A stretch of DNA of 64,000 bases, taken from NCBI GenBank assembly GCA_012932865.1, contig SAXG01000024.1:372001-436000 (forward strand). Reading direction: 5' to 3'. The translations under genes were made by a program, and so were the position numbers. Below, in pieces: positions 11,001-22,982 of this stretch (its first letter is position 1; each line of letters starts with the position of its first letter). The notes under the pieces are model-generated. The model was not told where the DNA came from, did not search any database, and saw nothing but the letters and a program-made list of their open reading frames with translations. Origin of the DNA: Amylostereum areolatum. Its lineage: Eukaryota; Basidiomycota; Agaricomycetes; Russulales; Stereaceae.

Positions 11001-14000
11001 TTCTGGGTAACAAGTTAGCACAACTCGGAAAGAAGCTTGCCAGTACTGTAATTCTACTTACTGCAGCGTGCGCGCGTGCGGAAGTGGCAGGACCTGTCGC
11101 ATTGCCTGATATGCTTTCGGGCTGTGGATATTGAGAACATGTGCGAATTCTGTCACGGTGGGAGCATAACGCATTGCACGCGAATCCACACCACGACGAG
11201 CCATCTCGTCTCGGTCGACTAGGGCTTTCAAGAAACCTTTGAATACATCCTCGTTCTTGAATCTTCCCTCTGATACTCCTCGTGCAAAAACTAGGTATGG
11301 CTCGCGTGAATTCTGCAAAGTGTGATGTAAGAAATCGCATCCACTCAACATAACACAATCACGTACCTCCTTGAATGCGTTAAGGATTGACTGGAGGCCG
11401 ATGACTCGAGCGTACCGGTCGGTGCTCATCTCCGCCCCACGAACCACTACTTTTGCCGTATACTTCGCATTTTCTGGGTCCTTGTCTTTCTGGTGGCGAC
11501 GGAGTGCGTTCGAAAAGGTTTTGAGAGATCGGAGCGATTTGCAAGCTACACATGGTGGGCGAGAGGCAATGTCCGTGTCCTCAGGAACTTGAACAGATAG
11601 TGAACACTCGGTGGAAACTACACGTTGGAGGTCTAAATCAACACGCCACTTCCAGCGGGACCGTTGAGCAGCATAGACGACCTCTTTCTGATCTTGGGAT
11701 AAATTCCGAAAGTTTTTTGCGGAGGGGAAGAGTTCGTTCGTCAACAGTGAAAGGGAGGGTGCTCCACCGCCATCAGTGTATCCTCGATCTAGGTAGTTTT
11801 TGATCTTGTCATCCGTTCTCGCAAGGAGTCCTGGGCATGGTAATTCGACAATGCGACGGGAAGTGGGCATCGTTGTTGATGCACGCCACGAGTCAAGTGA
11901 CGACATTCCGCCGGTGCCACTTCTACATGGCTTTTGTTTTCCGTCTTTACGACCAAGGACATGCCTTCGGAATGCGTTGACTTCATGAAGAGCATCCATG
12001 CGGATGACACAGCCGCAAGTAGAGTGCCGAACAAGGAAAGGATCCCGAGGGTCGAATTCAGCGTGAGAGTCGTACTCGCGGACCTTCCTCTGGAACTCGT
12101 CCTTCTTTGCACAATCTTCAGTGTACGTCCCGTCCGCCACTCCCTGTTTGATAAACCGCTGACGCTGGGCAGTCCTTGAGTTGCCTACGTTCGCAACACT
12201 CCCGGTTGAGTCGACCTTTACATGCGTTGGCAATGATTTCCCCTTCGAGGAAGCGCGGGCAAAAAGCTTGCTGATCTTTGTCGGCTTTGGTGTGTGGTCG
12301 CTCTCCTCACTTGACCCCTCGATGTCACTGAAGGTACGCTTTTTGAACCAGCCAATGACTTTGTTGGCTTTTGCCACCTTCCCCTCCGCCGCTGCCTTCT
12401 TTGTGCTCGCAAATATATCAAAGGTCTTGAGCTTTATCCGGCCTTCATTGTGTCCTGCCGGTGCGGACGACGAGGACTGGGTAGACCCACGAGATACTGC
12501 ACGAGAAGAGGGATGGAAAGCGGGAGGATTTGAGTTGAGTTTGGGTAGTATGTCCGAGTTATTATGTGGCACAACAGGGGGAGGGATTGGGGGACCAGTG
12601 TCGGCGGTGTCATTTGACATTGTACTGGAAAATGATGTCGAAAGGTTTGTCTCTGCATCTTGGGTGGGAAGCTGAAGTTGCGCACTCATGCAAACTGTAG
12701 TAGGGTCATCAATATCCATCGGATCGTTGTAGGATCCGTTGTCGTTGTCGTCAGCAATCATAACGTCTATTGCTTGCTCGGTCGGAAGGTAAGCGTCTCT
12801 GGAATCCATGGCCATCGGCGAAGGAGGGCTAATTGCTATCGGAGCAGAAGGAACATGGCGTTCATCCACAGCTAACAGCCTTGCCATGCCTGACGGAAGG
12901 CGGCTGGCTCGTAATGATCCTGCAGTGTGCGCTGGCGGTGGTATGCTTGCCACTCGGCCCTTAACAGTATCGTGGGTAGGTGAGTTCGTGTTCGTGATGA
13001 TAAAGAATAACAACTTACCACTCTGCTCCTTGTATGTGCTTCTGCTAACCGGACAAACCAGCGGACTCGGTGTTCAACAGCTGTTGTCTGTGTCCAGAGA
13101 GCCTCGTTCAATGTCGTGTGGGCAATTGTATTTGCCGCACATATTCCACATGACACCCAGTCGTCTTGAGTCGCACAGGGAAATGTATCGTCGCTGTCAA
13201 CCCATCTGTATTCGCCGCCGAGCCGGACGCGCAACCAGTGTTGTACTTTCGTGACCACTTCTTGAGGCCGCTCAAGTTTATGCCGAAGACTGTCGCCTGT
13301 ACCCCTCTGGTAAATGTCCCAAAATCATGTATCATAGATTGGGTTTCCTCACCATAAGCCACTGTGCGCTGATGACCATCTATCCGTAGAATAGCGAAGT
13401 GTTGTTGGTCCTGGACAAAAACCGGCATGAGGACAACCTTCTTGCCCTCGGAAAGGATTCTTTCGGTTTGACGGAGAAATCGGGGCGACCTGGCTTGATA
13501 GAAATCCGCGCGCTCTGCTTTTCGAATCTCGTTCCAGATGTCGAACCCGTGGACCTCGTAAACACGGCTTTCCGGTGGTGCATTTTCAAGCTGCTCCACA
13601 ATCCAATGCATCATCATGTTGAGGGTGAATGTGCTGACCCGCCCGTCTCCTAGGAGCTTGACAAAGTCTGCTGTGGTTGCATTCATTTGTGCGCCTCGAA
13701 TTGCCGTCGGTTCGTGCCATGGTATAGTTGCTACTTGTCGGAGTGCCTCTTGAACGTGTTCTCTTGATTCCTCTCCCTCCTCTCCTGCCTTGCTCTCTAA
13801 CCAAGTTATGGCATTCTTCCAGGCATTCTGTATATCCAGAATTGTGTGCATCTGTTGCCAGTACGTCACCACCCAGAATGGTAGTCGACCATCCCGATAT
13901 TGGGGGTCGCAAACTGACTGCATCCCATCCAGGACCATTTGCCCAATCAACCGGTCTACCTTCCTTACAAAATCTCGAGGAGGGAGGTCACGGACATGGA

Positions 14001-14295
14001 GGTGAGCAGATGCGCGGTCCGGCGGTTCCTTTGAAAATGCTGATGATGGTGCCGGGTATACGGATGTGTTGCTTCTCTTTGGAAGGGACGTAGACACAAA
14101 GTCCCAAACAGGAAGGTTTGGACCAGGGAGAAGGTCGTTCTCCAACTGAGGGGGGATGACGAGGAGAGTCTTGATGTGATGGGCGAGTTCCGGAGGAATG
14201 TCGATTTGGGGGAATTGTTTTCCGGTGCCAATCCAGGTCTTGTGGTCAAAATCAGGTATTTCAGAATCATCGAGGACTGAGATAGGTGTATTCAT
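8090..14295 (-). CDS. Large transposon protein: Ulp1-like protease plus DDE transposase, 1,914 aa, nine exons
   Basis: Exons 14295-13353, 13296-13019, 12959-11367, 11312-11062, 11002-10729, 10670-9220, 9155-8735, 8680-8530 and 8472-8090 join in one frame. Residues 1-400 contain a C48 (Ulp1/SENP-type) cysteine protease with catalytic order His (QQHFAILRID, about 299), Asp (AYGDS, 316), Gln (358) and Cys (DDWVSCGIC, 364). Residues 410-800 are low-complexity, then two Cys/His clusters (STCGCVIRMDALHEV; PPCVACKS...LRRH) that may bind DNA. A DDE-like core follows: Asp in ALACDDTKL (about 1061), Asp in FAQDPDHGRKTYRNN (about 1226) and Glu in TPGCEHVFG (about 1407), a spacing reminiscent of P-element/THAP9 transposases. 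The only doubtful join is exon 2 to 3: if that intron is not used, protease and transposase are two adjacent genes. Exon 7 has a NAGNAG acceptor. Confidence 0.75.
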
Positions 14296-14651
14296 GTGGT
14301 CAGGGTTGGGAAGTGTGAGTGTGAGTAAGGGACAGAAGGTTGAACATCAACGGCGGAGTAAGTGCCCAAGCTCCTGTCATTGTGCGCCTGTATAGGACGA
14401 ATATAGGTGGAATAACTGCTACTTGGAGATAAAACTATTTATCTATCATATTTGGTCCAAATTACAGTACAATACCCTGTCTGTCCATCTCATAGTCCCC
14501 TCGGATAGCCCCGGGTCAAGGATCGGACCTCGCCAGCAAACGGTCCCTAACCCGGACAGATCCTCGGACATAGAGCCAAATTTGGGGTCTCAGACCCGGC
14601 ATCCCCCCTCGGAGCTCGGCGCTGACGCGCCGTTTGACCCCGGGTAGGTGC

Positions 14652-14682
14652 ATCGGACCTCTGGCGGGCGTTTCAGGGGTCC
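14652..14682 (-). repeat. Right 31-base terminal inverted repeat
   Basis: Perfect inverted match to 7837-7867, followed by the second copy of the 10-base target duplication at 14683-14692. Confidence 0.9.
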
Positions 14683-14830
14683 TTGAGTGCCAGACTTCAT
14701 CGGTCCGTGTCTCCGCTTTCCTATTCATCCTCCCCCGCACGCACCACCTCACAAACGTCTGGAATCGAGACTATAAGTATGTGAGTGGTGTCTTGATCCG
14801 GGAATTTCGAAGCTCACGGGGACAGAGGTT

Positions 14831-15574
14831 ATGCCACCCAAAGGAGCAGCTCGCAAGAAAGCACCATTTGCCAGTGCAGAGGGAACTGCGACACCACAAA
14901 CCCCTGTGAGTCTCGCACCCTCAGCGTCGAAAACACTGTTCTGATCGTTTTTCAACCACGCCGCGCAGAGTCTCTCCGAACAACTATCGTACATGCAAAG
15001 CCCCCGGCCGTTCAAGAATCTGAACTACACGAAGAATCTGAACCGTCGCGCGAAGAACCTCAAGGCGATGCTCGGGCAAGAGCGGGAGCGGGAGCGTGTC
15101 GAGCGGGAGCGCAGGCGCGCTGAGCGAGAACAGGCCATGGACGTCGATGGAGAGGGGGATGTTGGGTCTAAATCTGAGAGTCGAGGGGGGTCCGGAGACG
15201 AAGACCTGCCCACATGTGCGTCGTCATTGCCTGTCCCAGAGATACATACTGACGATAGCGCTCCTGGGTAGACCTCTCTATCGAAGCACCACCTTCAGTT
15301 ATACCTGCACGCCACTACTGTGATATCACTGGCCTCGAGGTGCGTCTAAACGACATCCGAGATACGCGGGTAATGATAGACGGTGGCACACAGGCTCCGT
15401 ACACCGACCCTTCCAGCGGATTGCGATACCACGACAAGAGCGTATACGAGCTCGTCAGAGGATTGGTGAGTTCTCAGACTTTGTGTATCGGGACGTTTCC
15501 TCAACCCTGCGAAGGCGACGAGCGCGGCAAAGGAATATCTGTCGGCACGCGGCGTCAACCCCATTGTCAAGTAA
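14831..15574 (+). CDS. IES6: INO80 chromatin remodelling complex subunit Ies6
   Basis: Five exons (14831-14905, 14969-15215, 15272-15339, 15394-15465, 15515-15574) give 173 residues. The N-terminus is basic. The middle has the Ies6 signature PRPFKNLNYTKNLNRRAKNL followed by a charged helix rich in Arg/Glu. The C-terminus is a YL1-type domain: LSIEAPPSVIPARHYCDITG, then APYTDPSSGLRYHDKSVYE, ending AKEYLSARGVNPIVK. In yeast Ies6 partners Arp5 in the INO80 nucleosome remodeller in the nucleus. Length fits the family. The promoter has been split by the 6.85-kb transposon, leaving 148 bases between its inner end and the ATG, so upstream control may now include transposon DNA. Confidence 0.92.
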
Positions 15575-16029
15575 TGAGGTCCGTACTATGGTCACTTCCC
15601 AGGCGTCGGAAATCTTTTCAGCCACGCGTAATATACGACATTCTCAAGTCCTCTTCGACAAACCTGCATTCTCCGGTCTCAGGTTTCCTAGTCGCCCTCC
15701 CGTCGCCGTTGTGGCATCCCTCCTCCCGCTCCCTGTGGTCACGGTGCATGGCCAATGCGTCTCCCATTTCTAGCTCACGGCGTTTCGCCTTGACAATCCC
15801 ATCACGTTCGTAGCTCTTGTGTACACTGTACAGTGCTGTGTTCTACATATGTAGCGCTATCTCCTGCATTGAAATCGAAAGTCTGTTGTAACTTGTATGA
15901 ATGCATATGCACGTATGGCATATCTCCAGAACGGGGGTCCTCGACGGAGTAGGTGAATAAATTAGATTATTATAATATTATGGTCGTTATTCAACTTTCA
16001 AAAGAATAAAAACTCGACCTCTGCTGATC
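15575..16029. other. IES6 3' flank, no gene seen
   Basis: The short frames here lack motifs and splice to nothing sensible. The stretch probably holds the IES6 3' untranslated region and spacer before the tRNA. Confidence 0.5.
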
Positions 16030-16033
16030 AAAA
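16030..16033 (-). terminator. Pol III terminator of the tRNA-Leu gene
   Basis: TTTT on the minus strand starts a few bases after the tRNA 3' end. A second T run follows near 16004-16008. Confidence 0.5.
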
Positions 16034-16036
16034 GAT

Positions 16037-16144
16037 GACAAGAAGGGGATTCGAACCCCTGCCAGGATTTCCTGATGAGAAACCTTCGTGAGAAGGTAAG
16101 CTTTCACTTGAGTCACACGCCTTAGACCGCTCGGCCATCTTGCC
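16037..16144 (-). tRNA. tRNA-Leu (anticodon CAA) with intron
   Basis: The acceptor stem GGCAAGA pairs with TCTTGTC. The D arm is GCCGAGCGGTCTAAGGC, and the T arm AGGGGTTCGAATCCCCT pairs perfectly. The anticodon loop reads CT-CAA-G after the stem strand TGTGA, so the anticodon is CAA. A long variable arm marks a class II tRNA. Extra bases directly after position 37 are an intron, as is usual for eukaryotic tRNA-Leu(CAA). Its 3' limit is ambiguous: about 14 bases (16093-16106) if TCACG closes the stem, about 26 if TCTCA does. Confidence 0.9.
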
Positions 16145-16262
16145 ATGTAATGCCATTGCGACTGCGCCATCAGATAGCGCCCATTATCCTCCTTTTCTCT
16201 GGCTCTTGGCCTCGCGTTTCTCTTCTCGAGCACCGTCACGTCGCGCTCGGTGTCGGATTGCC

Positions 16263-17789
16263 ATGCTTCCTCTACGCCGCCTCCGTCCCTCCCTGGCCCG
16301 GTCCCTCACTCGCTCCAACACCACCACCGCGACGACTCCACCGCCCGCCGAAGTCACATCCGCCGCTGCCGCTCCTCCGCCAGCGCCATCCACCGCTTCA
16401 CCGCCATCCACCCCTGCTCCCGAAACCCAAAAGACCAACGGACGCAGTCGGTATCCCACACACCGGCCGTCCATAAACCTAGACCGTCCGCGCGAATGGC
16501 ATCGTCCGGTCGCTTACGGCGTCCTCCCCGCGTACGACCTCGCCCTTCGCGTCATTGAACACGACGCGAAGGCCGTCCAGGCAGAAGCAGCGGAGCTGAA
16601 GGACAAACTCGACAAAGGTCTCGTCGAAGAGTCGGACAGGGCGTCGGCACTAGAAAGGCTGGAAATTCTTGAGGTCATGAGCAAGGTGAATTTGCCGGAC
16701 GTGAGGTGGAAGGCGGCCAACGGCATGGGTGCGTTCTGTCCCTTCGCTTTCCGTCGACCTAGGCTCACCGATTTGACGTTTAGCGGACCTGAGCCAGCCC
16801 GTTTACCGTCGCCTTGTTGAGCAGCGGTGGCGCAAGGAAGGCGCACTGGACCTCCTCGTATGCCTTTCACTCTTCAACCTGTGCCCTATGCTAAACCGTG
16901 TACCTTCCTAGATGGAACGTCTACACCAAATGCACGTCATACCTGACGTGCTTCCTGACTTTCATCCCTCCTTGGACCTTCGTATCACGGTTCCCTCGCG
17001 CCCGCACAATGCGCGTCTGGCCCCTAGACACAAAGCGGTCGAGCCGGGGGTCTTCGTTTCGTGCGACAGGGTACGCTTTTCCTGATGTGTACTGGTACAT
17101 TGCCTTATTGTATCCTGGACAGACGCGTAAGGCACCTAGGCTGTATACCACCGTCTTCCACACGGACCCCCGTTTGTACACCTTGCTCATGATCGATCCT
17201 GGTACGGCCTACATCCCCGTCCTTTACGTTTCATGCGCTTACCAGTCATTTTCAGACGTCCCTGACGAGAGCAACGCTGCTTTCACGACATTCGTGCACT
17301 GGCTTCAGTGGGTGTTATCTAATTTGTTTTCCGTCCCGATGTTAATTTTTCCAAAGGCCGAACGTGACTCTCCCCATGTCCAATCAGCCGTTAGATCTCC
17401 CTACCGCGCATACATCCTACATTCCACCCCACCCGTCCCGCGGCACGCCCTACCATCGCTACGTGTTGCTACTCCTTCCTCAAACGACGCGTATCCGCGT
17501 ACCCCAGTTCACGGATGAAGAGCGCCTCGGCTTCAACGTGCGCGAATTCGTGGAAAAGTACCGGCTGAGGACAGATGGCGGCGGCGCACACATGTGGCGT
17601 GCGGTGTGGGACCAGAGCAGCACCAAGGTGTGGGAGGAGGTTCTCAGTACGTTCTCATCCCGTTCTGTACCATATCGGCTAACTGACCGTGATCCTTTTT
17701 CCCCAGAGAAACCGATGCCAAACTATGGCTACATTCCCAAGCCGGATGCCTATGCCGAGGTCAAATCGAAGAAAAGGTACACCGCGTAG
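16263..17789 (+). CDS. MRPL35: Mitochondrial large ribosomal subunit protein mL38 (MRPL35, PEBP family)
   Basis: Seven exons (16263-16728, 16784-16857, 16912-17070, 17123-17201, 17256-17313, 17357-17646, 17707-17789) give 402 residues. The first 20 residues (MLPLRRLRPSLARSLTRS) are Arg/Leu/Ser-rich without acids, a typical mitochondrial presequence, followed by a Pro/Ala/Thr linker. The C-terminal half has a phosphatidylethanolamine-binding-protein fold: RLYTTVFHTDPRLYTLLMID, DVPDESN, then HRYVLLLLPQTTRI and the C-terminal GYIPKPDAYAEVKSKKRY. That layout is the fungal mL38 type. Exon 5 appears to use a weak donor (GTTATC), the only one that keeps the PEBP frame. The gene starts 118 bases from the divergent tRNA-Leu gene. 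Confidence 0.88.
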
Positions 17790-18108
17790 GCACACCCGTA
17801 CAATACACCTACTTTCCTTTATCCCTGGCACATCCAATACATCACGCACTGATCTAATAAGAACCTGTCTGGCTGGACAAAGCCTGGTCCTTGAAGCACA
17901 GCTTCACTGTGTTGGCTTGTCGGACAGAACATATCATGGAGACGCCACTGACGCCACCCTCCATGTGGAGGCTGGGTACCCGAGTAAGTCAAAATCTACA
18001 GTGGTATGAAGAATCGATTTACATCCGTCGGGTCGGACCTCCCACATAGATACCCTTGGAATTCGTCCATTCGTACAGCGGCTGAACTGCTAGACCTCGA
18101 GGGGTCGA

Positions 18109-19314
18109 CTACTTCGGAATGCAACACTTGCTTACCAGTCCATCCTGTGCAATTATCTTCGCCTTCCAGTCCCGGTCGACCTCGCCCAGGTCCCAATTCG
18201 CAGAGACGTAGCTTCAACGATACCGTTCGTCGTGTCAAAACACGCCCGCTTGAATAACATTGAAGCACCCACCGACCGCTAAGCCAATCCGCGCCGCCTG
18301 CGCTGAGATAAACCGTGGTTGCGGCACAAAGCGTCGGCGTATCCCACTCCCACTTGTTGAGGTCGAAGGGGCCAAAGTCATGTTCATTTACGAGCCGGGT
18401 GCTCACGATGCCGGGGTGGAGGGCGAACGCTTTCACGTCGGGAAATTCTGATAAAAAACGATGAGTTGCCAAGGAGTCGAGCCGGACTCCCTTGAAGAAT
18501 ATAGAACCAACCTAGGTCAATGTACTCAACCAGGCGGTTCAGCGCATGCTTCATGATACTGTAGTCACTCGCCCCAGAAACACGGAGTTGTGCAGTACGA
18601 GCAGAAATTGCAACCACGTAGCCGCTTGTCTTCTGGAGGGCTGGGAGAGCAGGTCTGGATCCAACTTCAATTACATACACAGCAGGTCAAGTCACAAAGA
18701 TCCGACACACCTCACGAAGTTGAAAGTACCCCGGAGACCGACTTCAAAGGTGTTCCACCAGGCCTCTTCGTCCTTCTCGGCCAGCGCTATGCCCATCAGC
18801 CGATAATGAGATGAACCCATCCCAGAGAGTAGATAGTATTGGGGCACGCACTTTCACCCCAAGACGTCAACGTAGCAGCATTGGGTACCAGCACATCCAG
18901 TCGTCCATATGTTCCTAAAGCCTTGTCCACCGCTTCTTTCGCTGCCTTCGGATCCTTGACATCCACAGCGACGCATTCGATCTGCGAGTCAGGTGCTTCC
19001 ACTTGTATAGCAGTGCGGACGGCCTCGAGGGCGGGTTGGTTTCGGGACACCAGGAACAACGAAGCGCCCGCACGCGCAAAAAGCGTTGCGATTTCCTGGC
19101 CTATGCCACGCGAAGCCCCAGTGACGAGCACAACCTTTCCCTTGAAAGTCTGGGCAGCGTAATGGGGGCTCGGATCGATGGTTGCATACACGCTGCCCGT
19201 ATAAGCAGGGTATCACTCGCCAGTAAGTACTTGACGTATAAGAGGGAGACGAACGACGTACTCGTGGCGTACAGTCACAGGCAAGTCCTCCTCGACTCCT
19301 TTGAACGTGGACAT
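18109..19314 (-). CDS. Short-chain dehydrogenase/reductase, 296 aa
   Basis: Exons 19314-19262, 19192-18852, 18786-18711, 18654-18512, 18447-18273 and 18211-18109 join in frame. The classical SDR motifs are present: the dinucleotide-binding TGASRGIG near residue 40, PNAAT, and the catalytic Ser/Tyr/Lys set in SGASDYSIMKHALN. HPGIV follows the active site as in many NAD(P)-dependent oxidoreductases of this family. The substrate cannot be told from sequence. The N-terminal extension (about 35 residues, DVYATIDPSPHYAAQTFKGK) is common in basidiomycete members. Cytosolic: no signal or membrane segment. Confidence 0.87.
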
Positions 19315-20447
19315 AATTGCGATGGTGGGTAAAGCACGGCGTGTGCGGACAGGTCAACGTTGGGCGTCCTTATAAGTATGGTGGGGCGTCTTTACAGTCA
19401 CAGGATCTCCGAAGTGATCTACCTTACACCCTTCTAACCCTTCGAGAGGCGGGAAGGGCATGACCTACTTGACGTTCACAAGCGCCATAAGCACCACGGA
19501 AAGGTCAGATGGAAAGGAAAGCATGGCCCGTGGTATGCAATATTCTGATAAGCCTACCGGTGTCTCTCGCCTGTTTTTTTGTCGTACGAACCGATCGGAA
19601 TCTGCATTGGCGTCTGGGTTACCGCCATTCACCGATTGGCGGCAGGGGAACTCCGTGGTTGACTCATCTTGGAGATCCCTCTGCCGCGGGCGCCTCGTGA
19701 GTCGTCGATGACCTTACCCTTGAGGTTGCCGGGCCAGTGATAGAACCACCTTTCGATGCTCTCCGAGCACTATGCGTTCGCGTGTCGAGGCGCGTTTTTT
19801 TGGAGAACATGTTCTGGAAATCCGTGCCGGCGTGGTAGGAGATGCCTTGGTGAATGGCAATGAGTGCGACTGGGCGGGGTCAACGATGGAAGACCGGGAA
19901 TGAGATGTGTTGAAAGTACCGTGTGGTGCTGGCCTTGTCGCTCGAAGGCACACTGTCAGGTCTAGAGGACGACATCGACTGACAGAGTTGGTCGCCATTG
20001 ATGTCACGAGTACGCCATCTAGACACCAATGAGGACGCTCGCAGAGAAAGAGATGGCTGAGATTCTACCTGTCCGAAAAGAAGCAATATTCGTGTAAGCT
20101 GCATGAATAGAGAAAAGTGCTTATCCCACCCGGTATTGGCACGCTGTCAGAAATAATATATGTAGAGACAATTATACTGATAAGTATGCTACAAGGGAGA
20201 CATGATCGAACGGTGATGCATGGTCAAGAGCGTGTAAGCGGGGAATTGGACAATGGGTATGTGGGGGTTCAGGCCAGGGTATGAGAAATGATTAATGAAG
20301 GAGTGTTTGATCGGTAAGACCGGTCGAGAATGAAGAACACCGTGTATAATCCCCAGTAAAAGTCAGGTAAAAAAAGGTCGACACTCATTGATTCTGTGCC
20401 AAGGCTATCCTATCGTCAAAGGAAACAAGGGCTAACCTGAGAAGCTA
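19315..20447. other. Intergenic stretch, no confident gene
   Basis: Overlapping short frames occur on the minus strand between 19714 and 20104 (one starts MQLTRILLLFG), but they share no conserved motif and do not splice into a convincing protein. The upstream region of the dehydrogenase lies at the left end. Confidence 0.4.
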
Positions 20448-20989
20448 TCATCCTCTGAACGCATCGCGCAAGCGCACGAGCAGATGAGGTTTTGAGCTAC
20501 CAGGGCGAAAGACGAGCGCGGTATCCGACTTCTCCAACGTCTTTATCTCTATCATCGCAGCGGGGTTCACCTTCGCATAGCTGGGTGGCGCCGGGTCCGG
20601 GTTGAGCAGGTGGATCTCGATGACCTCGAACCTGATCAAACCGCGGACCACGCGAGGCCATGCATCCGCCGAAGGCGCTATCCGCACGAGCGTGACACCG
20701 CCGCCTGGCACACTGCTGACCTTGGCGCGAACGGCGAAGGATATTTGTTCGCGAGGGACGGACTTCAAGGCTGGGAATACGACAAGAGCCTTGTCGATGG
20801 CCTCCTAGCAGCGGGGAAAGGGGTATCAGCGACAATGTGAGGAGATAAAGACGAGTATCGAACCTCGTGAGATGATGCCACCTCGGTGTAGACCATCTGT
20901 CCCTCGTAAGAGTATGTAAGAATGTCACATGGCTCGCGAGGTTTGACGGCTGTGCTAGCAGAAGAGGAAGTGGAGGCGCCAGAACTCAT
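20448..20989 (-). CDS. Small hypothetical protein, 160 aa, two exons
   Basis: Exons 20989-20864 and 20804-20448 join at phase 0 (GT-AG intron of 59 bases). The protein starts with a Ser-rich tail, then DILTYSYEGQMVYTEVASSHEEAIDKAL and a mixed alpha/beta body with alternating hydrophobics (FAVRAKVSSVPGGGVTLVRI, VIEIHLLNPDPAPP). This looks like a compact folded domain. No signal peptide, membrane segment or catalytic motif is visible. I do not recognise the family; even codon use and a clean intron suggest a real, probably conserved basidiomycete gene. Confidence 0.65.
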
Positions 20990-21418
20990 GTTCGAGAAGA
21001 GGGACGGTTGGGAAGTAAGAGTTAGTCGAGTACGGGGATTGGACAGTCCTCTGGAAGAACGATGCTTGATTCTGAAAAGTGTTCGAGCTATATATCCGGG
21101 CCAGGTCGTGGCGGTGTAGGCACTGGCAAGCGGGTACACGAGAAAGAAGTGTCAAGGCAGTTGAGGCATCGCAAATGAGTCGGAAGTCCACGCCGCCCAC
21201 TTTGAGCATCGCACTGCATGCAACAGAGCCTCCAGATTTTCACTGCCATCAAGCGCCTCCATTCAGGCCCCGTCGCGGAAATGAATGCAGTTCGTTGGAA
21301 CTTACCAAAAGAGCACCAGTGGGTCGTCCTCAAGATCAAAGGCATTGTCTGCAGAACTGTTCGAATCAGAAACAGCTGTAACTACACGAGCACAGGCAGA
21401 GCTAAGACATACCACCGC
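20990..21418. other. Short intergenic stretch
   Basis: It contains the upstream region of the small unknown gene and the 3' flank of NAA38. A plus-strand frame at 21079-21381 has no recognisable features and is taken as chance. Confidence 0.4.
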
Positions 21419-21739
21419 TCACAGATACCCATACATCCCGTCCTCCTGTGCCTCTTCGTCTCCCTCGTCTGAGTTGCCCTCTTGAGCCTCAACGCGAACA
21501 ACAAGCCGCCACGGAAGGAGCACCATCCCGATGTAGCGTCCCCCCGGATTTTCGTCGGGTCCGAGGCGGAACTCGTCCGTGTTAATCAGAATGACATTGA
21601 GGCCTTTGTCGGTTCCAACAAACATGCCGATGAATATTCGGCCGTCGGTGACGGTGACTCGTAGAGTTGTGCGAAGAAGAGATTTGAGGAGTCGGATTGA
21701 CTCGCCGGGCTCTCTGGTGGCGGGAGTGGTCGACGACAT
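21419..21739 (-). CDS. NAA38: NatC auxiliary subunit Naa38 (Lsm-domain protein)
   Basis: A single exon gives 106 residues. The Sm fold is clear: Sm1 in LRVTVTDGRIFIGMFVGTDK followed by GLNVILINTDEF, and Sm2 in GRYIGMVLLPWRLVVRVEA, with an acidic C-terminal tail (EGNSDEGDEEAQEDG). A single Lsm domain with this Sm2 segment fits the LSMD1/Naa38 type, which supports N-terminal acetylation by NatC (Naa30-Naa35) on ribosome-bound proteins. A splicing Lsm protein is the alternative, but the MVLLPW-type Sm2 favours Naa38. It lies head-to-head with DPM1, 119 bases apart, suggesting a shared bidirectional promoter. Confidence 0.8.
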   Translation of the reverse strand: MSSTTPATREPGESIRLLKSLLRTTLRVTVTDGRIFIGMFVGTDKGLNVILINTDEFRLGPDENPGGRYIGMVLLPWRLVVRVEAQEGNSDEGDEEAQEDGMYGYL

Positions 21740-21852
21740 CGTCGCGGTGAGTGTGTAACTTGTAAGGGAAGATCAGTGGGCCGTCACGACGGTCACGGTC
21801 CAATAACGGATCGTCGCCGTGACGTCGCGCGTGTCGTGGCAGTCGCGAGTGA

Positions 21853-22982
<1,130 letters not shown>

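Larger units (their letters stand above)
7837..14682 (-). mobile_element. Complete 6.85-kb DNA transposon carrying a protease-transposase gene
   Basis: A perfect 31-base terminal inverted repeat starting GGACCCCTGAAACGCC lies at 7837-7867 and 14652-14682. Immediately outside is a perfect 10-base direct repeat TTGAGTGCCA (7827-7836 and 14683-14692), a target duplication. The ends are GC-rich and carry several copies of the motif CGGACCT/AGGTCCG in both orientations (for example near 7890, 7940, 7960, 14535, 14570 and 14655), probable transposase-binding sites. One nine-exon gene on the minus strand fills the interior. The 10-base duplication and GG...CC ends fit a Mutator-like pattern. The catalytic-core layout of the gene instead recalls P-element/THAP9-type transposases, so the superfamily is left open. 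The right end sits 148 bases upstream of the IES6 start codon. Confidence 0.85.

Noticed and set aside
8090..13019. A separate transposase gene starting at an ATG in 12959-12780
   Set aside because: Possible, but a strong GTAAGT donor at 13018 and in-phase acceptor at 12960 join it to the protease exons without a stop, so the single-gene model was preferred and the alternative noted.
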